In this document: positions 35,602 through 44,546 of the stretch, piece by piece
Numbering within the stretch: position 1 is the first letter of the stretch
Layout: each line of letters starts with the position of its first letter
DNA from: Chryseobacterium sp. Bi04
GTDB taxonomy: Bacteria; Bacteroidota; Bacteroidia; Flavobacteriales; Weeksellaceae
Assembly: GCF_918698085.1 (NCBI RefSeq)
Contig: NZ_CAKKLP010000006.1
Span: 124,001-188,000, forward strand
Reading direction: 5' to 3'
Length of the DNA stretch: 64,000 nucleotides
Made by a program: the position numbers and the translations under genes
The notes under the pieces: model-generated
Told to the model about the DNA's origin: nothing
What the model saw: the letters and a program-made list of their open reading frames with translations, nothing else
The model's database searches: none

Positions 35602-36270
35602 CTATGATGTTAAGATCTCAGCTATTTCTTTAAAACCTAGTGATTCTGCATGTTCCAAAGGAGTCTTCCCTGAATGGTCAGGAATGTTGATATCTGCGCC
35701 ATTATCTTTTAAAATCTGCACGATTTCCTGATATTTCCGGGTACCATTTCCAAGGATCACGGCTTCCATTAATGCCGTCCATCCTAAGCGGTTCACATGA
35801 TTGATCGGAAAACCCTTTGCCTTTACTAAAACTTTTACAGTTTCTACATATCCCCGTTCACATGCCGGAATTAATGCGGTACCGTTATATCGGTTATACA
35901 AATCAAAACGGGCTCCGTTGTCCAAAAACAGCGTAACCAATTCTGTCTGCCCGCTTGCTCCTGCGTATAAAAACGGACTGTCTTTCTGGTTATCCTGAAG
36001 GTTCACATCAGCTTTATAAGAAATAAGCAGTTTTGCCATTTCTATGTTCTTTTCTATTGTTGCTATCATTAATAAAGAACGTCCTCTTTCATCCTGAGTA
36101 TTAACATCTGTACCATTCTCTAAAGCAGATTTTACGGCCGTGAGATCATTGTTTTTCACCTTTTCTATAATATTTTCCTGAGGTCTCGTATCTTCTTTTG
36201 AGAAAGCAACCGGTTTCTCTCCGCAGGCACTCATACTTCCGAATGTTAAAAGAAATACTAAAACTTTCAT
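35602..36270 (-). CDS. ankyrin-repeat lipoprotein
   Basis: The 222-residue product has a lipobox MSACG (Cys ~16) and four to five ankyrin repeats from ~40 (ENGTDVNTQDERGRSLLMIATIEKNIEMAKLLISYKADVN..., GTALIPACERGYVETVKVLV, LGWTALMEAVI, HSGKTPLEHAESLGFKEIAEIL). It is a probable periplasmic protein-protein interaction module. It starts 24 bp after the second amidohydrolase on the same strand, so the two are probably co-expressed. Confidence 0.8.
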   Translation of the reverse strand: MKVLVFLLTFGSMSACGEKPVAFSKEDTRPQENIIEKVKNNDLTAVKSALENGTDVNTQDERGRSLLMIATIEKNIEMAKLLISYKADVNLQDNQKDSPFLYAGASGQTELVTLFLDNGARFDLYNRYNGTALIPACERGYVETVKVLVKAKGFPINHVNRLGWTALMEAVILGNGTRKYQEIVQILKDNGADINIPDHSGKTPLEHAESLGFKEIAEILTS

Positions 36271-36294
36271 AATCGTTTATTTTAGGTCGAAAAC

Positions 36295-37626
36295 TTAAAA
36301 GACTACATTTCCCTGATGCACCAATGACTCAACAGTTGAAATCCTTGATACGGCTTCTGCAGAACAGCTTGCATTCAGCAATACAAAATCTGCTTTATCA
36401 CCTGTTTTAGGCCACTGCTGACCTCCTTTATCATCTAATGGAAGAATATTTCCTGTCGCCAGCTTTAAACTTCTTGACAATAAAAATTCTGTAGAATAAC
36501 CATATAGCTGGGCCATCAGGTTGGCTTTCTCCAGCACACTCCCTGTTCCGAAAGTATTCCAGTGGTCTACAATACTGTCATTACCTGTCAATACCGTTAC
36601 ATTATGTTTGTATAATGTTGGGATAGGCATAATCATTCTTCCAAAAGGAATCGTGGAAACAATTCCGATTTGGGCATCTGCTAATTTCTCAGCTATTTCT
36701 TCCTGCTTTGTACTCTCCAGTTTGGCCAGTATGAAACAGTGACTTAAATAGGTTTTCCCTTTTAAAGAAGGATTTTCATTCAATTTTTTAATAAGATACT
36801 CTACAGTTTTCAATCCGGAATCTCCGGTTTCATGCAGATGAATATCTATTCCTTTTTGATGATCCAATGCCAACTGAACGGTAAAATCCATTACTTTTTC
36901 AATATTTCCGTCAATATTGAATGGGTCTACGCCCCCAATAAAATCAATATCCATCTTCGCAGCCTCTTTCAGATAAGGAGCTGAATCGGTATAGAATACA
37001 CCATGCTGCGGAAAAGCAACCAGCTCGGCTCCAAAGCCTTTCTTTTTATTCTCTAAAGCCTTTTGAAGGTTTTTTAATGATTGGAGTTTCGAAGTAGGTT
37101 CAATATTTACATGGCTTCTGGCATATGAAGTTCCTTTTGACTGAAGCAGCTCAATCAGTTTTTCAGCTTTAAATGTTGAATTTTTCAGCATCTCAGGAAG
37201 TATTTTCTGTTCCAGCTCAATCATTCCTTTGATTCCGCCGGTTCTTTTTCTTACAGCCTGCCATTGATCTCCATACAATGTTTTATCCAAATGAATATGC
37301 ATGTCTTTAAACGCAGGGAGCATTAACAATCCTTTTGCATCTACTGCTTTAGCATTAGGCTGGTTTGGGATGATCTTTGTGATCTTTCCATGCTCAACTT
37401 CTATATAAAACAGATCTGTTTTGGTGGATGCAACTTCCCCCTCCTGATATTCAAAACCGGTTTCTAAACGGACATTTTTAAGGCTTAACTTCCCTTTAGT
37501 CCATATATTCTTTTCATCAAAAAACGGTGATGCTGCCATGATATTAGGTATTAAGGTTAATCCGGCCATTGCCCATGCAGAATTTCTGATAAAATCCTTA
37601 CGGGATATATTATTGTCTGAAGTCAT
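36295..37626 (-). CDS. cytosine-deaminase-like amidohydrolase with Tat-type N-terminus
   Basis: The 443-residue protein has an N-terminal SRKDFIRNSAWAMAGLTLIP, a Tat-like signal (S-R-K-D-F rather than two arginines) that should target the folded metalloenzyme to the periplasm. The metal sites match its paralogue at 33223-34461: DMHIHLDK, IDIHLHETGDSG, LSHCFILA and TGNDSIVDHW. ATG 37626 is used because the upstream 16 residues precede the signal and overlap its promoter. It is followed by the ankyrin lipoprotein. The substrate is unknown; a heterocyclic amide/deaminase substrate is inferred from the family. Confidence 0.82.
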   Translation of the reverse strand: MTSDNNISRKDFIRNSAWAMAGLTLIPNIMAASPFFDEKNIWTKGKLSLKNVRLETGFEYQEGEVASTKTDLFYIEVEHGKITKIIPNQPNAKAVDAKGLLMLPAFKDMHIHLDKTLYGDQWQAVRKRTGGIKGMIELEQKILPEMLKNSTFKAEKLIELLQSKGTSYARSHVNIEPTSKLQSLKNLQKALENKKKGFGAELVAFPQHGVFYTDSAPYLKEAAKMDIDFIGGVDPFNIDGNIEKVMDFTVQLALDHQKGIDIHLHETGDSGLKTVEYLIKKLNENPSLKGKTYLSHCFILAKLESTKQEEIAEKLADAQIGIVSTIPFGRMIMPIPTLYKHNVTVLTGNDSIVDHWNTFGTGSVLEKANLMAQLYGYSTEFLLSRSLKLATGNILPLDDKGGQQWPKTGDKADFVLLNASCSAEAVSRISTVESLVHQGNVVF

Positions 37627-37646
37627 CCTTTCCAATCTATTTATGA

Positions 37647-37675
37647 CAAAATTAAAAAGAAGTCTGCTGACCAAA
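37647..37675 (-). promoter_or_regulatory. complete Bacteroidota promoter (TTTG-N17-TAATTTTG)
   Basis: On the minus strand TTTG (37675-37672) and TAATTTTG (37654-37647) are 17 bp apart, an exact -33/-7 arrangement, 21 bp upstream of the amidohydrolase ATG at 37626. This also supports that start. Confidence 0.78.
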
Positions 37676-37782
37676 GTGTATGGTTTATTACAAAACTTGT
37701 ATGATTTATGCTTTGTTTTGATTCCTTATTAACATCCCCTTTATCTTTTCTACACTAGAATAAAGAAGATACCCCACAACAA

Positions 37783-38359
37783 TTGTCATTCAGGAATCTA
37801 AACGGCTGATTCACTTTGATTGCTGAGACTCCTACGGAGTGACAAACTATATGGTTATTTTTAGACGTAAAAATTACTTACGACTTATACAAAAGTTTAC
37901 CAGCATCCTTTTCATTCCGCAGGAATCTAAACGGCTGACTCACTTTGATTACTGAGACTCCTACGGAGTGACAAACTATGTGCTTATTTTTAGATGTAAA
38001 AATTACTTACGATTTATACATAAGTTTACCAGCATCCTTGTCATTCCGCAGGAATCTAAACGGCTGACTCACTTTGATTACTGAGACTCCTACGGAGTGA
38101 CAAACTATGTGCTTATTTTTAGACGTAAAAATTACTTACGTTTTATACATAAGTTTACCAGCATCCTTGTCATTCCGCAGGAATCTAAACGGCTGATTCA
38201 CTTTGATTACTGAGACTCCTACGGAGTGACAAACTATGTGCTTATTTTTAGATGTAAAAATTACTTACGATTTATACATAAGTTTACCAGCATCCTTGTC
38301 ATTCCGCAGGAATCTAAATTATGCTGCTTACTCTGTTGAGACTCCTACGGAGTGACAAA
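37783..38359. repeat. 129-bp-period tandem repeat array (about 4.5 units)
   Basis: Five copies of a ~67-bp core start at 37783, 37909, 38038, 38167 and 38296, separated by four nearly identical 62-bp spacers; the last three intervals are exactly 129 bp. Each core begins TTGTCATTCCGCAGGAATCT and ends with the imperfect inverse AGACTCCTACGGAGTGACAA. The core is thus an imperfect inverted repeat whose two halves are themselves hairpins (ATTCC-GCA-GGAAT and ACTCC-TAC-GGAGT). The first copy has a 3-bp deletion and the last a diverged middle. No reading frame runs through it. It fills most of the 790-bp gap between the amidohydrolase and hemL genes; the remainder holds only the hemL terminator and a promoter. 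Confidence 0.9.
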
Positions 38360-38436
38360 AGATTGTGCATAACTTTGATTGCGTAGAGTTTTTTAGTGAT
38401 CTGCAAACTTCCTAATTCAAATCATTCTGCATAAAA

Positions 38437-38459
38437 AAACCGGATCTAAAATCCGGTTT
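38437..38459 (-). terminator. terminator of hemL
   Basis: AAACCGGAT (38437-38445) pairs with ATCCGGTTT (38451-38459). The minus strand continues with T4 (38436-38433), 6 bp after the hemL stop. Confidence 0.85.
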
Positions 38460-38464
38460 CACTA

Positions 38465-39754
38465 TTATTTATTAGAATATTCAAATTTTCTTACTGCTTC
38501 CAGCGTCATATCAATTTCTTTATCCTTGATCGCATCGCTGATGAAATACGTTTCATATCCGCTTGGTGGAAGATACACTCCATTTTGCAGCATCTGATGG
38601 AAGAAGTTATTAAATAACGAATGATTGGCTTCCTGAGCTTCATCAAAATTTGAAACCCTGTTGATATGGAAGAATACAGACATCATAGACCCTTTTCTAT
38701 TGATCTTATGGGCAATTCCTTTTTCATTTAAAATTTTTCCGATTTCAAAATCTAAAGTTTCTGTTGTCTTATTCAGTCTGTTGAAGAATTCCGAATCATT
38801 TTTAATAAGCTGAAGAGTTTTTAATCCTGCTCTCATAGCCAATGGATTTCCACTTAATGTTCCAGCCTGATATACGCCTCCTTTTGGAGCCAAATGATCC
38901 ATAATTTCATTTTTTCCGGCAAAAGCACCTACCGGCAGACCTCCACCGATTACCTTTCCATAGGTTACCAGGTCGGCTTTCACATTGAAAAGCTCCTGAG
39001 CTCCACCAAAAGACAATCTGAAACCGGTCATTACTTCATCAAAAATAAGTAAAGCACCATTCTCGTCACAGATTCTTCTTAAATTTTGAAGGAAATTATT
39101 TTCAGGTAAGACACAACCCATATTTCCGGCAACAGGTTCGATGATTACTGCTGCAATTTCACCCTGATTATGGCGGAACAGATCTTCCACCTGTTCAAAA
39201 TCGTTGTAACGGGCTAATAAAGTATCTTTAGCTGTTCCTGCTGTTACTCCCGGAGAATTGGGATTTCCGAATGTAGCAGCTCCACTTCCTGCTTTAATCA
39301 GGAATGAATCTGAATGTCCGTGGTAGCAACCTTCAAATTTTACAATTTTATCTCTTCCTGTATACCCTCTCGCCAGTCTGATGGCACTCATACATGCCTC
39401 AGTTCCTGAAGAAACCATTCTGATCTGGTCGATATTAGGTACATTTTCAATGATAAATTTTGCAATTTCTGTTTCCAGTTCTGTAGGAGCACCGAAAGAA
39501 AAACCTTTCTCAGCCTGAATTTTCAGTTCTTCCAAAACTTTAGGATGGGTATGTCCCAAGATGGCAGGCCCCCATGAGTTGATGTAATCGATATACGTAT
39601 TATCATCTGCATCGGTAAGGTAAGCACCTTTTGCTGATTTCATGAAAACAGGAACCCCTCCCACTGATTTGAATGCGCGAACCGGAGAGTTTACTCCTCC
39701 CGGAATGTATTTGTAGGCTTCATCAAATAAAGCCGAACTTCTTTGATACTTCAT
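38465..39754 (-). CDS. hemL: glutamate-1-semialdehyde 2,1-aminomutase
   Basis: The 429-residue fold-type I PLP enzyme converts glutamate-1-semialdehyde to 5-aminolevulinate in the C5 route to haem. Motifs: [18 protein letters not shown] at the start, [43 protein letters not shown] and the Schiff-base lysine in [15 protein letters not shown] (about residue 266). The length is normal. Transcription may continue from the glucosaminidase gene 73 bp upstream. Confidence 0.97.
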   Translation of the reverse strand: MKYQRSSALFDEAYKYIPGGVNSPVRAFKSVGGVPVFMKSAKGAYLTDADDNTYIDYINSWGPAILGHTHPKVLEELKIQAEKGFSFGAPTELETEIAKFIIENVPNIDQIRMVSSGTEACMSAIRLARGYTGRDKIVKFEGCYHGHSDSFLIKAGSGAATFGNPNSPGVTAGTAKDTLLARYNDFEQVEDLFRHNQGEIAAVIIEPVAGNMGCVLPENNFLQNLRRICDENGALLIFDEVMTGFRLSFGGAQELFNVKADLVTYGKVIGGGLPVGAFAGKNEIMDHLAPKGGVYQAGTLSGNPLAMRAGLKTLQLIKNDSEFFNRLNKTTETLDFEIGKILNEKGIAHKINRKGSMMSVFFHINRVSNFDEAQEANHSLFNNFFHQMLQNGVYLPPSGYETYFISDAIKDKEIDMTLEAVRKFEYSNK

Positions 39755-39827
39755 ATATTAGTTACGGGTTGACAAGAATTCAGTAACAGCTCATAATGAA
39801 CGGTTAATGAGAAGCTATCAACAAAGA

Positions 39828-40886
39828 TTAATTTCTTGGTTTTTTATCTATTAAATAAATTAACTGTCCTGCAGATGGCTGCTGTCCTTCATCCATCCTG
39901 TTTTTAGCATATAATTTATGTAATTTGATTCCGAATTTCTGGGCGATATCATGCATATCTTCCCCTGATGCCGCCTTGTAAGTTGCCGTATTTCCAGAAG
40001 AGTTTTTAGACTCAAGGAAAACAATATCATTTTTCTTTAATACATCGTTCTCCAATTCATTCCATTTCATCAGTCTGCTTTCGCTCACTTTAAATTTATT
40101 GGCAATAAACTGTACGTTGGTATCTTCAGGAATAACAATATATTTCAAACCATCATTTGGATGGCTTTTGATCAGAATAGCATTAAGGATCTCTGCTTTT
40201 GTTTTGATTCTCTCCACTCTTTTCTGCTGCTGTGCATAAGAGGTTTGCTTGTAAGGAACTTCCACAGTAACCGGATCTTTAGCTTTTTTACCCATTTTTG
40301 AAGGTTCAAGCTGCGCCATGAAAGATCTGTCATCCTTAAGGTCCGGATACATTTTAAGAACGGCATACAATACCTCATTAGAACTGGTATTGTCGTATTC
40401 GTATAATCTGTATTTTTCAATTTTAGTGATCAGGATGGAAGCATAACGTGGATTGGTGGCGTATCCTGCTTTTTTCAGACCATAAGCCCAGGCTCTGTAA
40501 TCCTTCATATCCAGATTAAAAAGATTGGCGTAGTATTTCCTTGTAGATAAAAATATGGAATGGTCTTCATAAGACTGTCTTGGATCTTCATACACACGGA
40601 AGCATTCATTAGGTGCATCATCCGTATGTTTCATTGTCTTACCTGTCCAGTCTTCCTTACATTTTATTCCGAAGTGGTTTTTACCTTCCAGTGCCAGTCT
40701 GCTTTGTCCTCCTCCGGTTTCCAATAGTCCCTGAGCAAGGGTAATAGAAGCAGGAATTTTATATTTTTCCATTTCCTCTACCGCATATTTAGCAAATTTT
40801 TGGATATACTGATCTTCAGTTGCCCAATTTTGGGCAGAAAATTTTGATAAAACTAAAAGGCTTATTAGTACGAAAAGTCTTTTCAT
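39828..40886 (-). CDS. exported N-acetylglucosaminidase with C-terminal LysM domains
   Basis: The 352-residue product has a signal peptide (MKRLFVLISLLVLSKFSAQ) and a glucosaminidase (GH73-like) domain around 25-165 (IPASITLAQGLLETGGGQSRLALEGKNHFGIKC, with the candidate catalytic Glu in LETGGG; YANLFNLDMKDYRAWAYGLKKAGYATNPRYASILI). Two LysM-type repeats follow in the C-terminal part (IPEDTNVQFIANKFKVSESRLMKWNEL; AASGEDMHDIAQKFGIKLHKLYAKN). It cleaves peptidoglycan glycan strands in growth or daughter-cell separation. A TTG three codons upstream is disregarded in favour of ATG 40886. Confidence 0.9.
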   Translation of the reverse strand: MKRLFVLISLLVLSKFSAQNWATEDQYIQKFAKYAVEEMEKYKIPASITLAQGLLETGGGQSRLALEGKNHFGIKCKEDWTGKTMKHTDDAPNECFRVYEDPRQSYEDHSIFLSTRKYYANLFNLDMKDYRAWAYGLKKAGYATNPRYASILITKIEKYRLYEYDNTSSNEVLYAVLKMYPDLKDDRSFMAQLEPSKMGKKAKDPVTVEVPYKQTSYAQQQKRVERIKTKAEILNAILIKSHPNDGLKYIVIPEDTNVQFIANKFKVSESRLMKWNELENDVLKKNDIVFLESKNSSGNTATYKAASGEDMHDIAQKFGIKLHKLYAKNRMDEGQQPSAGQLIYLIDKKPRN

Positions 40887-40902
40887 GTTTTTCAATGTTA
40901 CT

Positions 40903-41811
40903 TTATATAATTAAATTTCTATTCTGTTTTTCTAACAGTAGATTTGCTCCCTCAATTCCCTGTAATCCTCCTGTATGAAAGCATAATATACTGGTGTTTT
41001 CAGGAAAATAGTTTTCTTCAATCAGCTCAAAAACCTTCTGCATCATCTTTCCTGTATAAATAGGTTCCAAAGGAATATTATATTTCTCTTTAAAATCATT
41101 GATAAAACGAATGTTTTCGTCATTTATTTTACCATAACCTCCAAAATCTGAATCTATTAGATTAAAATTATGTTTCGAAGTTAATTCTGCTATTTTTTTC
41201 TCCAGCGAAGTATCGTCAACCACCTTAAACCCTATAACTTTCTGATTGTCTTCACAAAATTTCGAGATTCCAGCAATGGTTCCTCCTGTTCCAACTGCGG
41301 TGCAAAGATAGTCAAAATCTTTTGTTTGCTCATTGAGCATCATTTTTATCCCTTCCACAGCCTCTTCATTGGTTCCTCCTTCCGGAACGATCAATGCATC
41401 AGGGAACTCCTGTTGCAGAAATTCGGTAAATTTTTCTTTATGTCTGTACTCTTCACGGGTGACAAATTTCAGGTTCATCCCATTTCTTTTGGCAAAAACC
41501 AAAGTAGGATTATCCCGCCATTTATTCTGCAGTTCTTCCCCTCTTATAATTCCCAATGTTGGAATACCTGCCATGTTCCCTGCTGCAGAAACCGCAGAAA
41601 TATGATTCGAGAACGCTCCTCCAAAAGTAATAACATAAGGATTTTCAGGTTTTTTTTCCAGATATTTATTGATATTATAGAAAAGTTTCCAGTATTTATT
41701 TCCTGAAATTTGAGGATGGATAAGATCTTCTCTTTTTATAAAAAGTCTCACCTTTTTATCAATGGAAATTTCCTGAATGGGAACAGGTTCTGTGGGAAGT
41801 TGTAATACCAT
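40903..41811 (-). CDS. ACC deaminase / D-cysteine desulfhydrase family PLP enzyme
   Basis: A 302-residue fold-type II PLP protein with KREDLIHPQISGNKYWKL (Schiff-base lysine in GNKYWK), TFGGAFSNHISAVSAAG and a C-terminal phosphate loop AVGTGGTIAGI. True ACC deaminases need specific substrate residues that I cannot confirm; Bacteroidota members of this type are usually D-cysteine desulfhydrase-like. ATG 41811 (MVLQLPTEP) is preferred over an upstream TTG. It is 16 bp ahead of the glucosaminidase gene, so they share an operon by position. Confidence 0.85.
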   Translation of the reverse strand: MVLQLPTEPVPIQEISIDKKVRLFIKREDLIHPQISGNKYWKLFYNINKYLEKKPENPYVITFGGAFSNHISAVSAAGNMAGIPTLGIIRGEELQNKWRDNPTLVFAKRNGMNLKFVTREEYRHKEKFTEFLQQEFPDALIVPEGGTNEEAVEGIKMMLNEQTKDFDYLCTAVGTGGTIAGISKFCEDNQKVIGFKVVDDTSLEKKIAELTSKHNFNLIDSDFGGYGKINDENIRFINDFKEKYNIPLEPIYTGKMMQKVFELIEENYFPENTSILCFHTGGLQGIEGANLLLEKQNRNLII

Positions 41812-41937
41812 GTTTATTTTTGAACTACTCAAGGTTTATTGATTACAAAAATAACAAAAGATTTATTTCCATTGAGATTTCAGCAGTTGTGCAAATTTTG
41901 ATGGGTATTTTCGTTGAAAGATGTATTTCAATAATTA

Positions 41938-42498
41938 GGTTTCGGCTAAAGCCAATCAATGAATACTTATTTGTAAGTGGACTAAAGTCCACTCCTATTG
42001 ATATGGAATAAGCTCTGGTAGAATCAGATTATATTGTAATTTAGTAAGTCTTACAAAATGACAGCTCTATGGAATCTGTTTTTTGAAATAATGGCTCAAA
42101 TATGACCATGTAAATGGCATCTATTCACGATCTTTGTCATCCCGTAGGGATCTCAGCCATATTTTACGAACAATTATCAAGAATATTTTAATGATCGGTT
42201 TAAGCTAAGCCAATCGATGAAATGTTTATTTGTAAGTGGACTAAAGTCCACTTCTATTGAATGGAATAAGCTCTGGTAGAATCAGATTATATTGTAATTT
42301 AGTAAGTCGTATGAAATGACACACTTTATCAAATCTATTTTTTGAATAATGGCTCAAATATGACCATGTAAATGGTATCTATTCACAATCTTTATCATCC
42401 CGTAGGGATCGCAGCCATATTTTACGAACAATTATCAAGAATATTTTAATGATCGGTTTTAGCTAAGCCAATCGATGAAATGTTTATTTGTAAGTGGG
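41938..42498. repeat. 258-bp-period direct repeat array (about 2.2 units)
   Basis: Aligned copies begin at 41938, 42197 and 42455 (GGTTT..GCTAA.GCCAATC) and run through GTGGACTAAAGTCCAC (a palindrome at 41977-41992, repeated near 42236), TGGAATAAGCTCTGG (42004 and 42262) and the small hairpin ATCCC-GTA-GGGAT (42139-42151 and 42397-42409). The third copy breaks off after TTTGTAAGTGG. TTTGTCATCCCGTAGGGATCT is the same module as in the 129-bp array at 37.8 kb. There is no coding potential. This fills the 774-bp gap between the D-cysteine-desulfhydrase-like gene and the hypothetical gene at 42586. Confidence 0.85.
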
Positions 42499-42585
42499 TT
42501 CCTGCAGTTTAAAGACCATTACTTTAAAACTCTGTTTTTAAATAATAATTTCTAACTTGGTTACGATAAAACTAAAAAGCCGGAT

Positions 42586-43197
42586 ATGAAAAAAATATTG
42601 ATCACCATAATATCTGCACTTGTTGTCATCATCTTTATGGCAGGAATGTTTTACATTTTTTTTGGAAATCAGCTGTTTTCCCGATCAGAGCTGGATATCC
42701 CCGATAAGCCTAACGACAAAATAATCAGTATGTTTAATGCTCAGATCGAACAGGAAGTGGAAGATCATACGCGAAGTATAACGTATCCCGGATATATTCC
42801 GGAAAGCAGGCAAAATACCATTGAATATTTACAAACGATCAGTTCTATTGAAAGCTCAACCCGTTATGGTGTGCAATCTACACAGCCCAGAAATCAGCTT
42901 GAGCTGAAAATCACTTTCAACGATGGAACTGTTGCCAAAGAAGTATACACAGGGCATTCATGTTCCGGTTACCTGTCTCCATGCTTAGTGATGAAAGTGG
43001 AAATGAAAGAGGGTAAAGCCACTAAAATATTTACAAACGGTCAGGAAAAAAAAGGTTCTCCGGAATGGATTATCCCAGATTTGGATATTTTAATCGGAAA
43101 AGCAATTCTCTATGATATCAAGAGAAATCACGATAAATATTTTCAACCCCAGAAAACCCAGCAGGATTTTGATAATGAATGGAAGGATAAGAAATAG
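42586..43197 (+). CDS. hypothetical single-pass membrane protein
   Basis: 203 residues. One N-terminal membrane anchor (ILITIISALVVIIFMAGMFYIFF, ~4-26) precedes a soluble, probably periplasmic domain with alternating beta strands (NQLELKITFNDGTVAKEVYTGHSCSGYLSPCLVMKVEMKEG) and a Cys pair that could form a disulfide. I do not recognise the family. It lies just after the 258-bp repeat array. The stop is 4 bp from the stop of the convergent membrane gene. Confidence 0.6.
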   Translation: MKKILITIISALVVIIFMAGMFYIFFGNQLFSRSELDIPDKPNDKIISMFNAQIEQEVEDHTRSITYPGYIPESRQNTIEYLQTISSIESSTRYGVQSTQPRNQLELKITFNDGTVAKEVYTGHSCSGYLSPCLVMKVEMKEGKATKIFTNGQEKKGSPEWIIPDLDILIGKAILYDIKRNHDKYFQPQKTQQDFDNEWKDKK

Positions 43198-43201
43198 AAC
43201 T

Positions 43202-43534
43202 TTATGATCTTATATATTTCCAGAAACCCCACAGTTTTCTTGTTTTAAGATAATTCAAATCTTTTTCTCTTGCATAGGCTTCTCTTTCAAATGAAATTCT
43301 TTTATAGGCCAGATAGCCATCTTTTAGTTTGAAAAACCAGTAATAATATTCGATCACATAGAATATATAGAAGAAAATAATAAGCATCTCCAGCTGCTGT
43401 CTTAAATGGATCTTTTCGTGATTGATAAGTACTTTATTTTCCTTATCTTCGGGTTTCCTAATGAAGATAAAGGGAAAGAGAGCAATGCCGTTAATTTTTA
43501 GTTTTTTTAATGGCTTTTGGCATACAATTATCAT
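43202..43534 (-). CDS. small membrane protein with an HExxH motif
   Basis: A 110-residue protein from ATG 43534. KVLINHEKIHLRQQLEMLIIFFYIFYVIEYYYWFF contains NHEKIH, an HExxH zinc-peptidase-like motif at the edge of a long hydrophobic helix, followed by LAYKRISFEREAYAREKD. M56/M48-like integral-membrane proteases show such a layout, but 110 residues is far below their usual length, so activity is uncertain. The frame is open upstream to 43693, but that would run antisense through the whole first part of the DUF5522 gene, so the shorter start is chosen. Confidence 0.6.
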   Translation of the reverse strand: MIIVCQKPLKKLKINGIALFPFIFIRKPEDKENKVLINHEKIHLRQQLEMLIIFFYIFYVIEYYYWFFKLKDGYLAYKRISFEREAYAREKDLNYLKTRKLWGFWKYIRS

Positions 43535-43570
43535 AACAACAAATATAAAAAGTTTTTGACTAACGTTTAA

Positions 43571-43756
<186 letters not shown>

Positions 43757-43757
43757 A

Positions 43758-44285
43758 ATGAAAAAATATATTTTTATCTTGTTGGCTTCTGCTACATTAG
43801 GTCTTACTTCATGTAGTCCTTTTCAGGTACGTTCAGACTACGCTGAAACAGCCAATTTCAATTCTTATAAAACCTATAAAATAAGAATTGATGATTTGAA
43901 ATTGAATGATATTGATAAAGACAGGGTTTTGAATGAATTATCAAGACAGCTTCAAAGCAAAGGACTTCAGTCCGGAGAAAATCCTGATCTGATTGTCAAC
44001 GTAAAAGCTAACCATAAGAAAGTTACTGATATTAATTCTTCTTCACCTTACGGAATGTGGGGCTGGGGCGGCCCATTCGGATGGGGTGTCGGAATGAGCA
44101 GAACATGGACCAGCAATTATAATGAAGGTGCCTTAATCGTAGACCTTATCGATTCAAAAACAAATAAGTTGGTTTGGCAGGGTATCGGAAGTGGAATTTC
44201 TGTGGATTCACCAAAATCCAAACAGAGACAAATTCCGGAAATTCTGGCTGAGATTATGAAAAACTATCCGCCACAAAGAAAATAA
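43758..44285 (+). CDS. DUF4136 lipoprotein
   Basis: The 175-residue product has a lipobox LTSCS (Cys ~19). The DUF4136 pattern follows: an N-terminal FQVRSDYAETANFNSYKTYKI, ELSRQLQSKGLQSGENPDLIVNVKA, a Gly/Trp-rich loop (GMWGWGGPFGWGVG) and EGALIVDLIDSKTNKLVWQGIGSG. It is an outer-membrane/periplasmic lipoprotein with no proven function. It is co-transcribed with DUF5522 and ends at a strong terminator. Confidence 0.85.
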   Translation: MKKYIFILLASATLGLTSCSPFQVRSDYAETANFNSYKTYKIRIDDLKLNDIDKDRVLNELSRQLQSKGLQSGENPDLIVNVKANHKKVTDINSSSPYGMWGWGGPFGWGVGMSRTWTSNYNEGALIVDLIDSKTNKLVWQGIGSGISVDSPKSKQRQIPEILAEIMKNYPPQRK

Positions 44286-44304
44286 ATTAAAGCAATTATT
44301 ATAG

Positions 44305-44334
44305 ATGCCGGTACATTTTGTGCCGGCATTTTTT
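44305..44334 (+). terminator. terminator of the DUF5522-DUF4136 operon
   Basis: ATGCCGG-AC pairs with GT-CCGGCAT (stem 44305-44329, ATTTTGT-type loop), followed by T5-6, 20 bp after the stop. Confidence 0.88.
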
Positions 44335-44546
44335 ATGGTGATATGATATAAGGATATACTTCTATTACTTATTGTGTTTTTACATACAGATTAGCTGAAA
44401 ATTTCATAGACACCTTCTCCTATTTTTAGTGAACAATGATGACGCGTTACTTATTATGCAAAGCACAATATTGACTATTGAAAATTAATAATTATGTAAT
44501 TTTTTATTCATAAAAATGTAGTATTCTTGCTTGAAATAATATTAGT

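Noticed and set aside
37783-38359. Regularly spaced repeats as a CRISPR array
   Set aside because: Spacers are nearly identical 62-bp sequences, the repeat is ~67 bp, and no cas genes are near; it is a plain tandem repeat.
41820-42011. 63-residue plus-strand ORF in the repeat region
   Set aside because: Starts upstream of and reads into the 258-bp repeat unit; no conserved features and the repeat copies do not keep the frame.
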